A stretch of 64,000 nt of DNA from NCBI GenBank assembly GCA_049302575.1, contig JBAQMG010000029.1, forward strand, positions 5,437 to 69,436. The letters run 5' to 3'. The notes under the pieces are model-generated. The model had not been told where the DNA came from, made no database searches, and saw only the letters and a program-made list of their open reading frames with translations. This DNA comes from JBAQMG01 sp049302575. Its GTDB lineage: Bacteria; Bacillota; Desulfitobacteriia; Desulfitobacteriales; Desulfitobacteriaceae. Shown here piece by piece: positions 54,571-64,000 of the stretch (positions within the stretch are counted from its first letter, which is position 1; each line of letters begins with the position of its first letter). The translations under genes were made by a program, and so were the position numbers.

Positions 54571-56175
54571 CTAATCTTGCGGGGCATATTGAGCCATCAA
54601 ACGCTCCGCTGCCCGTATCCCATCCACGGCAGCGCTCATTATTCCACCGGCATAGCCTGCCCCTTCCCCCGTGGGAAAAAGCCCTGCTAAATTGATAGAT
54701 TCACCCTGTGCATTACGCAAAATTCTGATCGGGGCACTTGTACGAGTCTCTACCCCCGTTAGAATAGCTTCTTGACTAGCAAAACCCTTAATTTTACTGT
54801 CAAAGCACAAAAGTGTCCGTTCTAACACCCCGCCGATCTCCTCCGGTAGTAAGGCATGTAAGTCACAAGGAACAATCCCTGGCTGATAACTGGGTTCCAA
54901 TTGGAACTTGTCTGTCACTCGGTGCAGTAAAAAATCTGGCACACTCTGGGCTGGTGCTGAGTAATTTTTCCCTGCAGCTTGAAAAGCCCGTCGCTCCCAT
55001 AGACGCTGAAACTCGATCCCTGCTAAAGGATCCTTGGACTTATAATCCTGTGTTCCTACAGTAACCACAAGCGCACTATTCGCTAGCTCACTATCCCGCT
55101 GGTATTCACTCATTCCATTGGTCACCACCCCACCGACCTCTGAAGCGGCTGCTACAACTTGTCCACCCGGACACATGCAGAAAGCATAGGCCCCCCGACC
55201 TGTCACAGAATCCTGATAAGTCAATTGGTAATCCGCCGCTCCAAGGATAGGGTGTTGTTCTACCCCATATTGAGCTAAATTAATTAGTTTCTGCGGATGT
55301 TCTATCCGTAATCCTATGGCAAAAGCCTTAGCTTCCAAGGTTATACCATTTTTAGCAAGCATTTCATAAACATCCCGAGCACTATGTCCAACAGCCAAGA
55401 TTACGACTTCTGCCACCACGGTGTTCTGATCATTAATTTGTAAGCCCTCTAAACGTCCAGCATTACTTCTTAAACCGGTCATTTTTGACCTAAACCAAAT
55501 TTCTCCGCCTAAAGATTCGATTTCACGCCGAATCTTCTTTACCACACTCTTTAGTATATCCGTGCCCACGTGTGGCTTCGCCTGAAAAAGAATTTGTTCT
55601 GGAGCACCGTGCCTAACAAAAGTTTCTAGAACCGATCCAATACGCCGATCCTGAATCCGTGTAGTTAGCTTCCCATCGGAGAAAGTGCCAGCACCCCCTT
55701 CTCCAAACGCTACATTACTTTCTGGATCAAAGTTACCCGTTTTCCAAAAATCCTGAACCTTTCCGGTCCGCTCTTCAATGGCCTCTCCTCGTTCAATAAC
55801 CAAAGGTCGGAAGCCTTCTCTAGCCAAAGTTAAAGCTGCAAAATAGCCTGCGGGACCACTTCCAACCACGACGGGACGATGTTTAAGTTTTTTCTCCGGT
55901 CTTAGATCTTTTACTGGTTCCTCCCAAGGAACTTCTTTTAGCTCAGTCACTCGAGATCTGACCTTTTGGAGCTCTCTCTGAGATAAGTTTAATGAAAACT
56001 GTACGCTATAAACGAAGAACAAGCGCGGTTTCTTACGAGCATCTAGAGCCCGACGCAACACACGAAAACCTGAAATACTCTGTTCGGGAACTTTAATTTT
56101 GCGAGCCATCATGGGAACAAGTGAACACTCAGCTTCCTCCACTGGCAAGCGCAAATTCGTCCAAATAAATTCCAA
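54571..56175 (-). CDS. FAD-dependent dehydrogenase (COG2509 type)
   Basis: 534 aa with an N-terminal about 90-residue extension, then the dinucleotide fold VVGSGPAGYFAALTLA (about residue 97), GEGGAGTFSDGKL and a late LFPTGEGAGYAGGIMSAA block. Matches a widespread uncharacterised flavoprotein family often lying between ybbR and glmM in clostridia. Substrate unknown. TTG start with AGGGAG 9 nt upstream. Confidence 0.88.
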   Translation of the reverse strand: MEFIWTNLRLPVEEAECSLVPMMARKIKVPEQSISGFRVLRRALDARKKPRLFFVYSVQFSLNLSQRELQKVRSRVTELKEVPWEEPVKDLRPEKKLKHRPVVVGSGPAGYFAALTLAREGFRPLVIERGEAIEERTGKVQDFWKTGNFDPESNVAFGEGGAGTFSDGKLTTRIQDRRIGSVLETFVRHGAPEQILFQAKPHVGTDILKSVVKKIRREIESLGGEIWFRSKMTGLRSNAGRLEGLQINDQNTVVAEVVILAVGHSARDVYEMLAKNGITLEAKAFAIGLRIEHPQKLINLAQYGVEQHPILGAADYQLTYQDSVTGRGAYAFCMCPGGQVVAAASEVGGVVTNGMSEYQRDSELANSALVVTVGTQDYKSKDPLAGIEFQRLWERRAFQAAGKNYSAPAQSVPDFLLHRVTDKFQLEPSYQPGIVPCDLHALLPEEIGGVLERTLLCFDSKIKGFASQEAILTGVETRTSAPIRILRNAQGESINLAGLFPTGEGAGYAGGIMSAAVDGIRAAERLMAQYAPQD

Positions 56176-56191
56176 GTCAATTCTCCCTACC

Positions 56192-57442
56192 CTACAACGT
56201 CGAATGAGCTTTCAAATTCAAAGTGATCTGCGGAACCGATACCATTTCCACCCCAGGTGGAAGCTGCCAAAAAACTTTGCTATTGGGATAATTACCGGCG
56301 GCTAAACCCGATGCATCAACCCATAATTGTAATTGCTCGGGTGTAAGTAACTTCAGAACCTCAGGCATACCCTGCACACTAACCTCAACAGGCGAAATAG
56401 CAGGGTCGAGATCCAAACCATTTGAAACATTTTTAACTGTAACTATGACTCCTGTAAAGGTTTTTTGAATGATACCAGAACCAATCTGAGCCACAACTGT
56501 GAGATTCTTGCCGTCTACCAAGGAAATTCCTTTTGGCAACGACAGCTTATCCACTGAGATTTGAAAAGCCTTATCCGCTCTAAGATCGGTAATATCTACC
56601 GATCCTATCGAGATAGAATCAAGCCCTTTTAAAGAATCAAGCGATCCCCATATTTGAACACTGTTCGGAACAGGTAATAACGAACGTAAAACCATTCCTT
56701 TAGCTGGTGTCCCGATGCTAGTCACCTTTAAGGGAATCAGCTTACTAGCCAGCCCAACTGGTCGGATCGGAATAATGACCTCGATAGTATTCGGAGAGGC
56801 CAGCAAGATATCCACCGTGGGATCAGGCCCAAAAACCGGTTTGCCAAATTTATCTCTAAATAAAACCGGACGGGTTATTTGCAACGTATCAGTAGCCCCT
56901 GTTACACTTAAATCTACCGTTACTTTTTCCAGCATATTCAAAAGTGTTGCAGGTCCGCGCACATTAACCGCTGAAGGCTTAGCCAGCGGATCACTGGCCA
57001 CAAATCCTGATCCTGAACTACCAGAAATATTGACTACTACCGGTAAAACCTTTTCTTGGATAACGTCAAGGTTAAGCGAGAGATTTTCCGGTTGCACTTC
57101 TAAAACCTTTATCCCTGTCGGTAAAGTATCCATAGCCACGGGGTAATTCTTTTCCCCAGAAGTCCCCCCTGACAGATCAACATAAGCTGATAAATCCTTG
57201 ACATTAAAGCCTGAATAACCCTGCAAGCGTACCTTTACAGAGGGCAATTTAGACATCACAATTAGATTGGAAGACAATCCTTTGGTTACCAGTGGTACCG
57301 TTAACGTCTGATCCACACTCACCTGTTCAGTAGCACCATGATTACTCACCCAGAGCCAAAGAAGTAAAGCAAAGAACACTGATACTATTTTATAACCGAG
57401 ATTACGCTTAAGCATTTGACTTAGATCGTCACTTCTACTCAT
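56192..57442 (-). CDS. cdaR: YbbR/CdaR, regulator of the c-di-AMP cyclase
   Basis: 416 aa: N-terminal membrane segment (VSVFFALLLWLWVS), then four repeated YbbR domains outside the membrane. Partner of CdaA. ATG overlaps the 3' end region of cdaA (4 bp apart) with GGAGG 9 nt upstream. The cdaA-cdaR-glmM grouping is conserved in Firmicutes and links c-di-AMP to wall synthesis. Confidence 0.93.
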   Translation of the reverse strand: MSRSDDLSQMLKRNLGYKIVSVFFALLLWLWVSNHGATEQVSVDQTLTVPLVTKGLSSNLIVMSKLPSVKVRLQGYSGFNVKDLSAYVDLSGGTSGEKNYPVAMDTLPTGIKVLEVQPENLSLNLDVIQEKVLPVVVNISGSSGSGFVASDPLAKPSAVNVRGPATLLNMLEKVTVDLSVTGATDTLQITRPVLFRDKFGKPVFGPDPTVDILLASPNTIEVIIPIRPVGLASKLIPLKVTSIGTPAKGMVLRSLLPVPNSVQIWGSLDSLKGLDSISIGSVDITDLRADKAFQISVDKLSLPKGISLVDGKNLTVVAQIGSGIIQKTFTGVIVTVKNVSNGLDLDPAISPVEVSVQGMPEVLKLLTPEQLQLWVDASGLAAGNYPNSKVFWQLPPGVEMVSVPQITLNLKAHSTL

Positions 57443-57445
57443 GCA

Positions 57446-58258
57446 CTACCACCTCCAAAACGGGCTGGCAGAAGAAAACATAGCCTTCACTTGTAATTCC
57501 CTCATCAACAATTCCCGCAACATTTTGTCGTCTAGAAAACGAATTAAATCACCATTAATTGCCAGCGATATCGCTCCTGTTTCTTCAGAAATAACGATGA
57601 CCAATGCATCTGATACCTCGGTCAACCCAATTGCCGCCCTATGCCTAGTACCCAATTCTTTCCCAATATTAAAATTTTGTGAAAGTGGCAAAAAACAGCC
57701 AGCTGCAGCTACTCGATCTCCGCGCAAAATTACAGCACCATCATGCAAGGGAGTATTGGGGATAAAGATGTTAACCAGAAACTCAGAAGAAACCATTCCA
57801 TCAATCTTAATACCCGTTTCTATGTAATCTTGAATTCCTGTATCTCGTTCCAAGACGATTAAAGCCCCGATCCGGTTCTTCGACAAAACCTGGGTACAGC
57901 GCACTAACTCCTCAATCAAAATAACAAAAGCCTCAGCTCCTAGGGTTAAGGGATGTCTAGTAAAGAATCTACCCCGCCCTAATTGTTCTAAAGCCCGACG
58001 CAATTCCGGCTGAAAAACCACTGGGAGAGCTACAACCAACATTTCCCAGACTCGATCAAGTATCCAACTAATCGTATTAAAGTGTAAATAACGAGAAAAA
58101 TAAGATACTACAATAAGCACGAAAAGCCCCTTTAAAAGTTGGACTGCCCGTGTTCCTTTAATGAGCATAAGCACCTGATAAAGCACAATCGCTACAACCA
58201 TAATATCAAGTGCGCTAAGCCAATCAAAAAAACGAAATTGTGATAAAAATTCCGTCAC
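57446..58258 (-). CDS. cdaA: CdaA, membrane diadenylate cyclase
   Basis: 270 aa: three N-terminal membrane segments, then the DAC domain with DGAVILRG and GTRHRAAIG, the two catalytic motifs. Makes c-di-AMP from two ATP. GTG start with AGGAGG 6 nt upstream. First gene of the cdaA-cdaR pair. Confidence 0.96.
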   Translation of the reverse strand: MTEFLSQFRFFDWLSALDIMVVAIVLYQVLMLIKGTRAVQLLKGLFVLIVVSYFSRYLHFNTISWILDRVWEMLVVALPVVFQPELRRALEQLGRGRFFTRHPLTLGAEAFVILIEELVRCTQVLSKNRIGALIVLERDTGIQDYIETGIKIDGMVSSEFLVNIFIPNTPLHDGAVILRGDRVAAAGCFLPLSQNFNIGKELGTRHRAAIGLTEVSDALVIVISEETGAISLAINGDLIRFLDDKMLRELLMRELQVKAMFSSASPFWRW

Positions 58259-58286
58259 GGCTGTCCTCCTCTCCAGTTTCTTTTAC

Positions 58287-59312
58287 CTAATGCATTGTAA
58301 TCGCGCCTAGCAGACCAAAACAGCCGGTTAACATCATATCTCCATAGGGTGCAGCTTCGTACCAGCCTAGAGGTTTAGCCATTGCCCTCCTTGGACCAGT
58401 AACCACAACAAACTCCCACCCTGCTGACATCTCAGGGTGTAACGTTGCCCCATGCCCACCTTGGTTGAAAACTTCCTCATTGGTGAGCTCTGTCGCCTGA
58501 AATTTCTGGATCAAGTTTTTCAAAGCACCTAAATCCAAAAATCCTGTATGTTGTTCAAATATACCATACACTCGTTGTCCACGAATAGCCGCGGCGAGGG
58601 TATGCGAATTACCCATATTTACAGCCACAATCCCTGCGTCTAAACGAGCCTGGACTTTCGGATCGGCTATAATTCCCAGCAAGGCTGCAGTTCCTGTATC
58701 GGCCAAAACCGAATTCTCTAAATTATCACGTACTGCTTGCATGCGAGTATACACTTTAGGTATCTCCCTATTAAAAACTAACGTTTTTAATAAACCTCCG
58801 CCAAGCACAAACTCTTCCCACAGCTGGAAGCGCAAACTACGATTACTCCCTGTCGCATTAAAACCATGATCTTGGACAGCCACAGCAAATTTCATAGGCA
58901 TTTCCTGACCGAACGCAGCTAAGGCTTGTTTAATGGAAGCCTCATCAATGTCCCCTAGCCAAATCGTTTCCGCACCTGCAGGAGCCTCCTCGCAAATCAG
59001 AACTCCCATTTGCTTTACTAACTCCAAACTATCATGAAACGTTAAGGCAACCTTTTCTGTGGTATAAACCTTTAAGCCAGCGATCAGATGTTTTTTTAAG
59101 GCTACAGCATTTGATCCGCCACCCATAAGCTGTCCATGGAGAAAGATATCCTTGCCTTTAGCTGTAGCCTGTCTAATTACCGCAGCAACAATCTGAGTTC
59201 GACTAGGCATAACCATCTTAGGACAGTTTTCTAAGTTCTTGCCAGGTTGGTAAATTAATATATCTTGGGTTCCCGACCCCACATCAACAACTAAGATACT
59301 CTCATCACCCAT
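58287..59312 (-). CDS. DUF1786 protein (actin-like ATPase fold)
   Basis: 341 aa. The N-terminal VVDVGSGTQDILIY is an actin/Hsp70-type phosphate loop; AVNMGNSHTLAAAI may be the second. Uncharacterised family sometimes linked to pyruvate formate-lyase activation in annotation, without proof. ATG 59312 has GAGGG 6 nt upstream; ATG 59318 is the alternative. It lies between the DUF362 gene and cdaA. Confidence 0.82.
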   Translation of the reverse strand: MGDESILVVDVGSGTQDILIYQPGKNLENCPKMVMPSRTQIVAAVIRQATAKGKDIFLHGQLMGGGSNAVALKKHLIAGLKVYTTEKVALTFHDSLELVKQMGVLICEEAPAGAETIWLGDIDEASIKQALAAFGQEMPMKFAVAVQDHGFNATGSNRSLRFQLWEEFVLGGGLLKTLVFNREIPKVYTRMQAVRDNLENSVLADTGTAALLGIIADPKVQARLDAGIVAVNMGNSHTLAAAIRGQRVYGIFEQHTGFLDLGALKNLIQKFQATELTNEEVFNQGGHGATLHPEMSAGWEFVVVTGPRRAMAKPLGWYEAAPYGDMMLTGCFGLLGAITMH

Positions 59313-59391
59313 AATCATCCCTCAATTCTAATCTCTCACCCAGCCCAGAAACATTACGTTATTAATGTTCAGATCCATAATTCCCCAAATT

Positions 59392-60540
59392 TTACCCCCA
59401 AATCTTCCTCCCTAACCAAGGCCGAAAAATCTCAACCGCTTGATGCGGGCATAACTCCTGACAACAGAAACAACGAATACAAGCTTCCAAATCCACCACT
59501 GGACGCTTTTGGTCGTTCATAACTAAAGCCCTAGGTGGACAATTATTAACACAATCACTACAGCTCTTACATTGATCATGCGAAAAAACGGGACGTGGAC
59601 GAACCCTATTAAGCAGAAAGCGACTAACACTCTTGGGCAGTGGAACCCTATCCAAGGAATTTGAAGAAACCGTTTTAGGCACAATAAAATCCTGAATTTT
59701 CCAAAGAGAACGTGCGTCGCCTTTAAGGTCTATTTCTTCAAGACTGGCGGTCAGACCCCTTTCCCTAGCTACCCTGATCGTTGGCACTTTTTCCGCTTTA
59801 AGACCAATCAGATCTGCAGCTACTACATCAAGAGCAAACGGATCTGTACTTAAGAGCAACGCTCCAATATTACGAGGTTGCCCAGCAGAAGGCCCATTCC
59901 CTTCCATCCCAACGATCCCATCCATGATACTCAACGCTGGTTTGACGTACTGAGCAATGTCGACCAGTAAACCTGCAAAATCCATAATCTCAGGCATTTT
60001 TAGATGATATTCCGCCTTAAGTAATCCAGGAATTACCCCAAAGAGGATTTTAACAGCACCTGTAAAAGTCATCATTCCGTGAGTTTTCAATTTTGAAAGT
60101 GTAATTATGACATCTGCTTCTAAGACACAATTAGTTATGGTCAGGTTTTTAGCAACTCGTCCCTCTGGAAAAGACCGTGCTGTCTGCCCAAAATCCTGAT
60201 TAAGTTCTGATCCCGTCTGATTAGCGACTTCCTGTAAACCAGAACGACTGTAAATACTCTGTAAAGCATTCTTAGTATACGGTCCCCCTGGACTATCCCC
60301 AATCACTGGAATTCCACCGGCTTCTTGAACAAGTCGAACTACAGCCTCTACCACACTGGGGTGAGTTGTTACTGCTTCCTCGGGCCGTTTTTTCATCAAC
60401 AAGTTGACTTTAAGCAAAACTCTTTGACCAGGCTGAACAAAGGCCGACATTCCTCCCAGTTCGCTCAACCCTTCTCGCAAAAGAATTTCTACCTCATTAG
60501 TATATTCCGGGCAATATTTTAATACGACTATGGCAGACAT
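59392..60540 (-). CDS. DUF362 protein with two 4Fe-4S clusters
   Basis: 382 aa: an N-terminal DUF362 domain (KVNLLMKKRPEEAVTTHP, IGDSPGGPY) and a C-terminal ferredoxin part with CKSCSDCVNNCP and CIRCFCCQELCP, enough for two [4Fe-4S] clusters. Common in anaerobes; electron acceptor unknown. ATG with GGAGA about 13 nt upstream, a long spacing. Confidence 0.9.
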   Translation of the reverse strand: MSAIVVLKYCPEYTNEVEILLREGLSELGGMSAFVQPGQRVLLKVNLLMKKRPEEAVTTHPSVVEAVVRLVQEAGGIPVIGDSPGGPYTKNALQSIYSRSGLQEVANQTGSELNQDFGQTARSFPEGRVAKNLTITNCVLEADVIITLSKLKTHGMMTFTGAVKILFGVIPGLLKAEYHLKMPEIMDFAGLLVDIAQYVKPALSIMDGIVGMEGNGPSAGQPRNIGALLLSTDPFALDVVAADLIGLKAEKVPTIRVARERGLTASLEEIDLKGDARSLWKIQDFIVPKTVSSNSLDRVPLPKSVSRFLLNRVRPRPVFSHDQCKSCSDCVNNCPPRALVMNDQKRPVVDLEACIRCFCCQELCPHQAVEIFRPWLGRKIWG

Positions 60541-60750
60541 AATTTAATCACGTCTCCTTATTACCCTGTAAGGACTCACTGTTTTTAAGTTTTATTTACT
60601 GAACGTATATCCCCCCCATTATAACCCTTTTAGGAAAATAAGAAAACTGCGCACAACCAAGTTTACTCTAGCTAGCCATAGTTTGACCAATAAGTGAGGT
60701 ATATATAAAAGTGAACTCGTTCAACTAAAGATATACTTATCTAGCATCAG

Positions 60751-62145
60751 TTAAAGCTTCTTTTGTAATTGTTCAAGAAAACTCATAACCTCACTGGATG
60801 CTTGAGTCATTTGTTCTAATATTTGTTCAACTTTAACAATATCACCCTTTTGGTAAGCTGAAGCTGCTTGTCGTGCTAATTCATGAACAGCTTTATGAGG
60901 AATTTCAAGCTTTTGAAAAACAGCTTCAGAATGCAACTTTACAGCATTTGAACTATTTAACCAACGACCCAATCGGCACTCCTGATGATTACCGATACTG
61001 GTTGGGTCTACTTGTGCATTACCTAATATCATGTTATAAATCCGCCAAATCCATAATAAATGATCTGTTTTGCATAATTCCAAGGCTTGGTATGTATCAA
61101 GCTTGGGATTTTCCTTGATTGCCTCAAGACGCATTTTTTCAAGTTGTTGGCTAATCGCATAAATTCCTTGTCCAGAATCCCGAGCAATATTTTCTAAATT
61201 TTCAGCAGCATGGGCGATGACCGATATATTACTAGCTGATTCTTGAATAACAGCACTTTGCTCTTCACTTCCTGAAGCGATTAAACCAATATCATGATTA
61301 ATATGATCGAAGTTCTCGATGATTTGTTGGATAGATTGTGCAGACTCGCGCATTAGATTTCTGCCATTTTGCATCTTTTGGATCAAAGACGAAATATTTT
61401 CTCCAGTTTGTAACGAGTTCTCACCCAAATCACCAATTTTTTGACGAATATCTGTCACAGATGTCTTTGTGTTTTCAGCCAATTTACGCACTTCATCAGC
61501 AACAACGGCAAATCCTCGTCCGTTTTCTCCTGCTCTCGCTGCTTCAATAGCCGCATTCAAGGCTAACAAATTGGTTTGATCTGCCACACTGGCTATGACA
61601 CCTACAATCTCCTCGATCCCCTTCATTAAGCCAAGAATTTCCTGCACCTTAAAACTAACCTTTTCAAACTCATCAAAAGAATGTTCCACAAACGAAATGG
61701 CTTGCTTAATTTTCTCCCCACCAGCGTTGGCAGTGGTTGCTGATTGGTCTACAAACGAATTAGAATTTATTGCGGAAGTTGCAACTTCACTAGCCGAAGC
61801 AGCAAGCTCCTCCAATTGGGCAGACAAATTGGCAATCTGTGGAGTCTGTTCTCCTATACGTTGTAACATTTGTCGAATAGAAGTCAAACTTGTTAATTGT
61901 CGCACTACGCTATTAAAATCTAACATTGCCGTTTTAGCAGTAGCTTCCCGTTCATGAATTTTACGATTAATTATTTCAATAAGCTTGTGAAGAGGGTCTG
62001 TAGTCGCGATATCAGGCTCCAGCTGTTGTCTAGCATCCCAATTTTCTAAACACTCGTATAGTTTTTGATATTCAAGCTGGTCAATAAATACACCCTTGCT
62101 TCTTTCACTAAGTGATTTTTTTAACTTAAACACCGACTTTTTCAC
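60751..62145 (-). CDS. Soluble chemoreceptor with C-terminal CZB zinc domain
   Basis: 464 aa, no membrane segment. The MCP signalling tip is NLLALNAAIEAARAGENGRGFAVVADEVRKLA (given in two parts: residues about 205-220 and the following block). The C-terminus holds a CZB domain: HLLWIW, then CRLGRW and late His residues (SEAVF, HKAVHE), a zinc-binding set that senses zinc or oxidants in other bacteria. GTG start with AAAAGGGAA very close. No che genes nearby. Confidence 0.87.
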   Translation of the reverse strand: MKKSVFKLKKSLSERSKGVFIDQLEYQKLYECLENWDARQQLEPDIATTDPLHKLIEIINRKIHEREATAKTAMLDFNSVVRQLTSLTSIRQMLQRIGEQTPQIANLSAQLEELAASASEVATSAINSNSFVDQSATTANAGGEKIKQAISFVEHSFDEFEKVSFKVQEILGLMKGIEEIVGVIASVADQTNLLALNAAIEAARAGENGRGFAVVADEVRKLAENTKTSVTDIRQKIGDLGENSLQTGENISSLIQKMQNGRNLMRESAQSIQQIIENFDHINHDIGLIASGSEEQSAVIQESASNISVIAHAAENLENIARDSGQGIYAISQQLEKMRLEAIKENPKLDTYQALELCKTDHLLWIWRIYNMILGNAQVDPTSIGNHQECRLGRWLNSSNAVKLHSEAVFQKLEIPHKAVHELARQAASAYQKGDIVKVEQILEQMTQASSEVMSFLEQLQKKL

Positions 62146-62436
62146 TTCCCTTTTGATTTATTAAGGCACTAAAATCAGCAATAAACACTTTGGCATATCT
62201 GCATAAATCTTTCCTATACATTTTAATCGAATATATTTCTTATTAAGAGCTATGTAATTATACTCCATCTGAAGAAATAAATAAATTACTATCAATTTGC
62301 TGAACAATTCTCCGTGGGACGCAGCGATTTTTAAAAAATTACTTGTGAAAAGCTTAATTAAGAAGAAGGATTTGGAATTAATTCGTAGAATGTTCTGAAA
62401 GCAGCACAAAATCTTATCGAGAAAAGTGGTTAAAAG

Positions 62437-63546
62437 ATGTCTACTAACGAAGCAATAAATTCATTAGAAGGAAGAATCCTCCACTTGGAAGCAGCTTTAG
62501 CACGTATTCAAGACGAAAAAATACTTCAGAAGGTGATAGAAGAAGAACATCATCGCCTCTATTCCTTATTTGATAACTTTCCTGGTCTAATTCTTGTGCA
62601 AGAAAAAGATCATAAGATACGTTATGCTAACAGTAGTTTTCAAGCTAAGTTTGGTTCCTACGAAGGAAAACCCTGTTTTGAGGTCATGACTAAGTCGAAC
62701 CACCCATGTCAGGATTGCATAACCTCATCTGTTTTTGGGAGAAATTCAGCACTTAGAGAAGAGCAACTTCTTGAAAATCAGGTTTATGAGGTCTACATTC
62801 AACCCTTTACTGATGCCGATGGCTCGAATCTGGTGGTCAAGGTACTAATTGATATAACTGAGAAAAAGAACGCTGAACGTGAATACGCGCGTTTAGATAG
62901 ACTTAATATGGTGGGAGCGATGGCAGCGGGAATTGCCCACGAGGTAAGGAATCCGCTAACTACGGTTCGTGGTTTTCTACAAATGCTCTCCACTAAGGTC
63001 GATGCAAAACATAATGGTGAATTCTATGAATTAATGATTGAGGAACTAGATCGTGCGAATTCAATCATGACCGATTTCTTAAGTCTGGCTACGGATAAAA
63101 CCACGGATTTTAGATTAACAAATATCTCAAAAGTTGTAAAGTCTCTCTCGCCTCTTTTATCAGCTGATGCTCTAAATCAAGATAAGGATATAAACCTAGA
63201 GCTTGGGCGAGTTCGTGACATTCAAGGAAACGAAAATGAACTTCGCCAGTTAATCCTTAACCTAGCAAAAAATGGCTTTGAGGCCATGCCCAGTTGTACC
63301 ACACTTAAGCTTCAAACTTTAATGTTAGAAAATGACGTGCTACTTAGGGTTTGCGACCAAGGTGGAGGCATTGACCCTGTTATTCTTGACAAGTTAGGCA
63401 CTCCGTTCTTAACAACTAAAGAACAGGGCACAGGGTTAGGTCTAGCCATCTGCCATAGTATAGCTGCTCGCCATAAAGCAACAATTAATTTCGAATCTAA
63501 TTCAGCAGGAACAACGGTTACGGTAAGGTTTTCAGTTGCTAATTGA
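62437..63546 (+). CDS. Orphan sensor histidine kinase with PAS domain
   Basis: 369 aa, soluble. An N-terminal coil and PAS domain (residues about 40-150) contain a Cys-rich loop (CFEVM, HPCQDC), then HisKA with HEVRNPLTTVRG, and HATPase_c (NELRQLILNLAKNG, DQGGGID, GTGLGLAI). No response regulator follows, so it could feed the Spo0A phosphorelay or another orphan regulator; that is inference. The ATG has only a weak AGTGG upstream. Confidence 0.9.
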   Translation: MSTNEAINSLEGRILHLEAALARIQDEKILQKVIEEEHHRLYSLFDNFPGLILVQEKDHKIRYANSSFQAKFGSYEGKPCFEVMTKSNHPCQDCITSSVFGRNSALREEQLLENQVYEVYIQPFTDADGSNLVVKVLIDITEKKNAEREYARLDRLNMVGAMAAGIAHEVRNPLTTVRGFLQMLSTKVDAKHNGEFYELMIEELDRANSIMTDFLSLATDKTTDFRLTNISKVVKSLSPLLSADALNQDKDINLELGRVRDIQGNENELRQLILNLAKNGFEAMPSCTTLKLQTLMLENDVLLRVCDQGGGIDPVILDKLGTPFLTTKEQGTGLGLAICHSIAARHKATINFESNSAGTTVTVRFSVAN

Positions 63547-63814
63547 GCTACCAACAACTTTGTTATTTCAAAGCAATCCTACAGGATCGGATACTTTATC
63601 ATTAACTGATGGATCAACCTAGTGGCTATCAACAAACGGACGACACCTCAGGGGTTACTCCTTGGTATTCAAATGCACATGCATGTTAATGCCCAAAAGT
63701 TTCCTTGAATATCAGCGATAAATTTGGATAAATTAGAATTAGTGCTCAAGCTTAAGCATCAAAAATGCCTCAATAAACAACCTGCTAAAAAACATCAAAA
63801 GGAGGTAAAAGCTA

Positions 63815-63964
63815 ATGGCGAAGTACAATTTACCAGTTAACAAAAATCAAATTGCATCACAAATGGGGGTTGCCCTTGGTGCAGATCTTACATCACGTCA
63901 AAATGGTTCCGTTGGTGGAGAAATGGTCCGTCGGACATTTGAAAGTTTCGGAAAGAGTCGTTAA
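63815..63964 (+). CDS. Short alpha/beta-type small acid-soluble spore protein
   Basis: 49 aa. The conserved core is present (QIASQMGVALGADLTSRQNGS then VGGEMVRRTF; quoted in parts), which binds spore DNA and protects it. The usual N-terminal stretch (about 15 residues) is missing, and the germination-protease site, normally with Glu before IA, has Gln instead. ATG with AAAGGAGG 7 nt upstream. Confirms spore formation. Confidence 0.88.
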   Translation: MAKYNLPVNKNQIASQMGVALGADLTSRQNGSVGGEMVRRTFESFGKSR

Positions 63965-64000
63965 TTTACAACGTAATTTAGTAAAAGGCCAGTTTAACTG

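Noticed and set aside
62161..62409. Minus-strand frame of 82 codons between chemoreceptor and kinase
   Set aside because: Low-complexity Leu/Ile/Lys composition, no ribosome site, and it covers the likely promoter region of the kinase.
63547..63814. Sigma-G promoter before the SASP gene
   Set aside because: A GAATA and a CATGTTA occur, but not at the required spacing from each other; too weak to list as a feature.

Overview
This window reads as chromosomal DNA of a spore-forming, moderately AT-rich Firmicute, most likely an anaerobic clostridial member of the Peptococcaceae (the Desulfosporosinus/Desulfitobacterium type). The grounds are sporulation genes (spoIIID, spoIID, an alpha/beta-type SASP), strong AGGAGG-type ribosome sites with frequent TTG/GTG starts, formate-tetrahydrofolate ligase, a c-di-AMP locus, and clostridial gene neighbourhoods. 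The genus is an inference. Almost all genes lie on the minus strand; the exceptions are an MBL-fold hydrolase, cvfB, an HDOD gene, a glycosyltransferase, a histidine kinase, the SASP and a transposase remnant.

Layout. 0-16.9 kb is a mixed accessory region: pseudouridine synthase, IS256-type remnant, MBL hydrolase, beta-carbonic anhydrase, cvfB, a giant double dynamin-like GTPase, a CDGSH iron-sulfur protein, a membrane gene pair, a diguanylate cyclase with a structured leader, a ferritin-like protein, an unusual IMP dehydrogenase, an acyltransferase and a sugar-binding-type lipoprotein. 17-35 kb holds an HDOD protein, an ATPase, then the envelope and secretion cluster hpf, secA, prfB (programmed frameshift), split transketolase, ftsE-ftsX, M23 activator and S41 protease, followed by comFA-comFC and a peptide-binding protein. 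35-44 kb holds fabZ, glycosyltransferases, mbl, spoIIID, spoIID, murA, a ywmB-like gene, a HEPN/MNT pair and radC. 44-52 kb holds fhs, two DUF881 genes, ndk, ftsH and tilS. 52-60.5 kb holds the glmM, COG2509, cdaR (ybbR), cdaA cluster with DUF1786 and DUF362 genes. The end has a zinc-binding chemoreceptor, an orphan histidine kinase and a short SASP.

The most striking observation lies between glmM and tilS. An apparently intact glmS ribozyme sits on the minus strand at about 52.6-52.77 kb, exactly where glmS would follow glmM, but no glmS follows. The RNA runs into a five-codon reading frame and an intrinsic terminator, then into a MITE-like element of about 408 bp. The loop of ribozyme helix P1 is made of three copies of a 7-bp repeat whose relatives occur in many other intergenic gaps of the window. 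These heptad repeats even form the 3' end of one gene and an apparent N-terminal extension of another.

Other notable points are two genes whose only well-placed starts are ATT (cvfB) and ATA (a WecG/TagA-type gene), a cluster of DnaA boxes in a gene-free stretch, a HEPN protein that has lost its catalytic arginine, and a shortened SASP. All calls come from reading the sequence by eye; no database searches were run.
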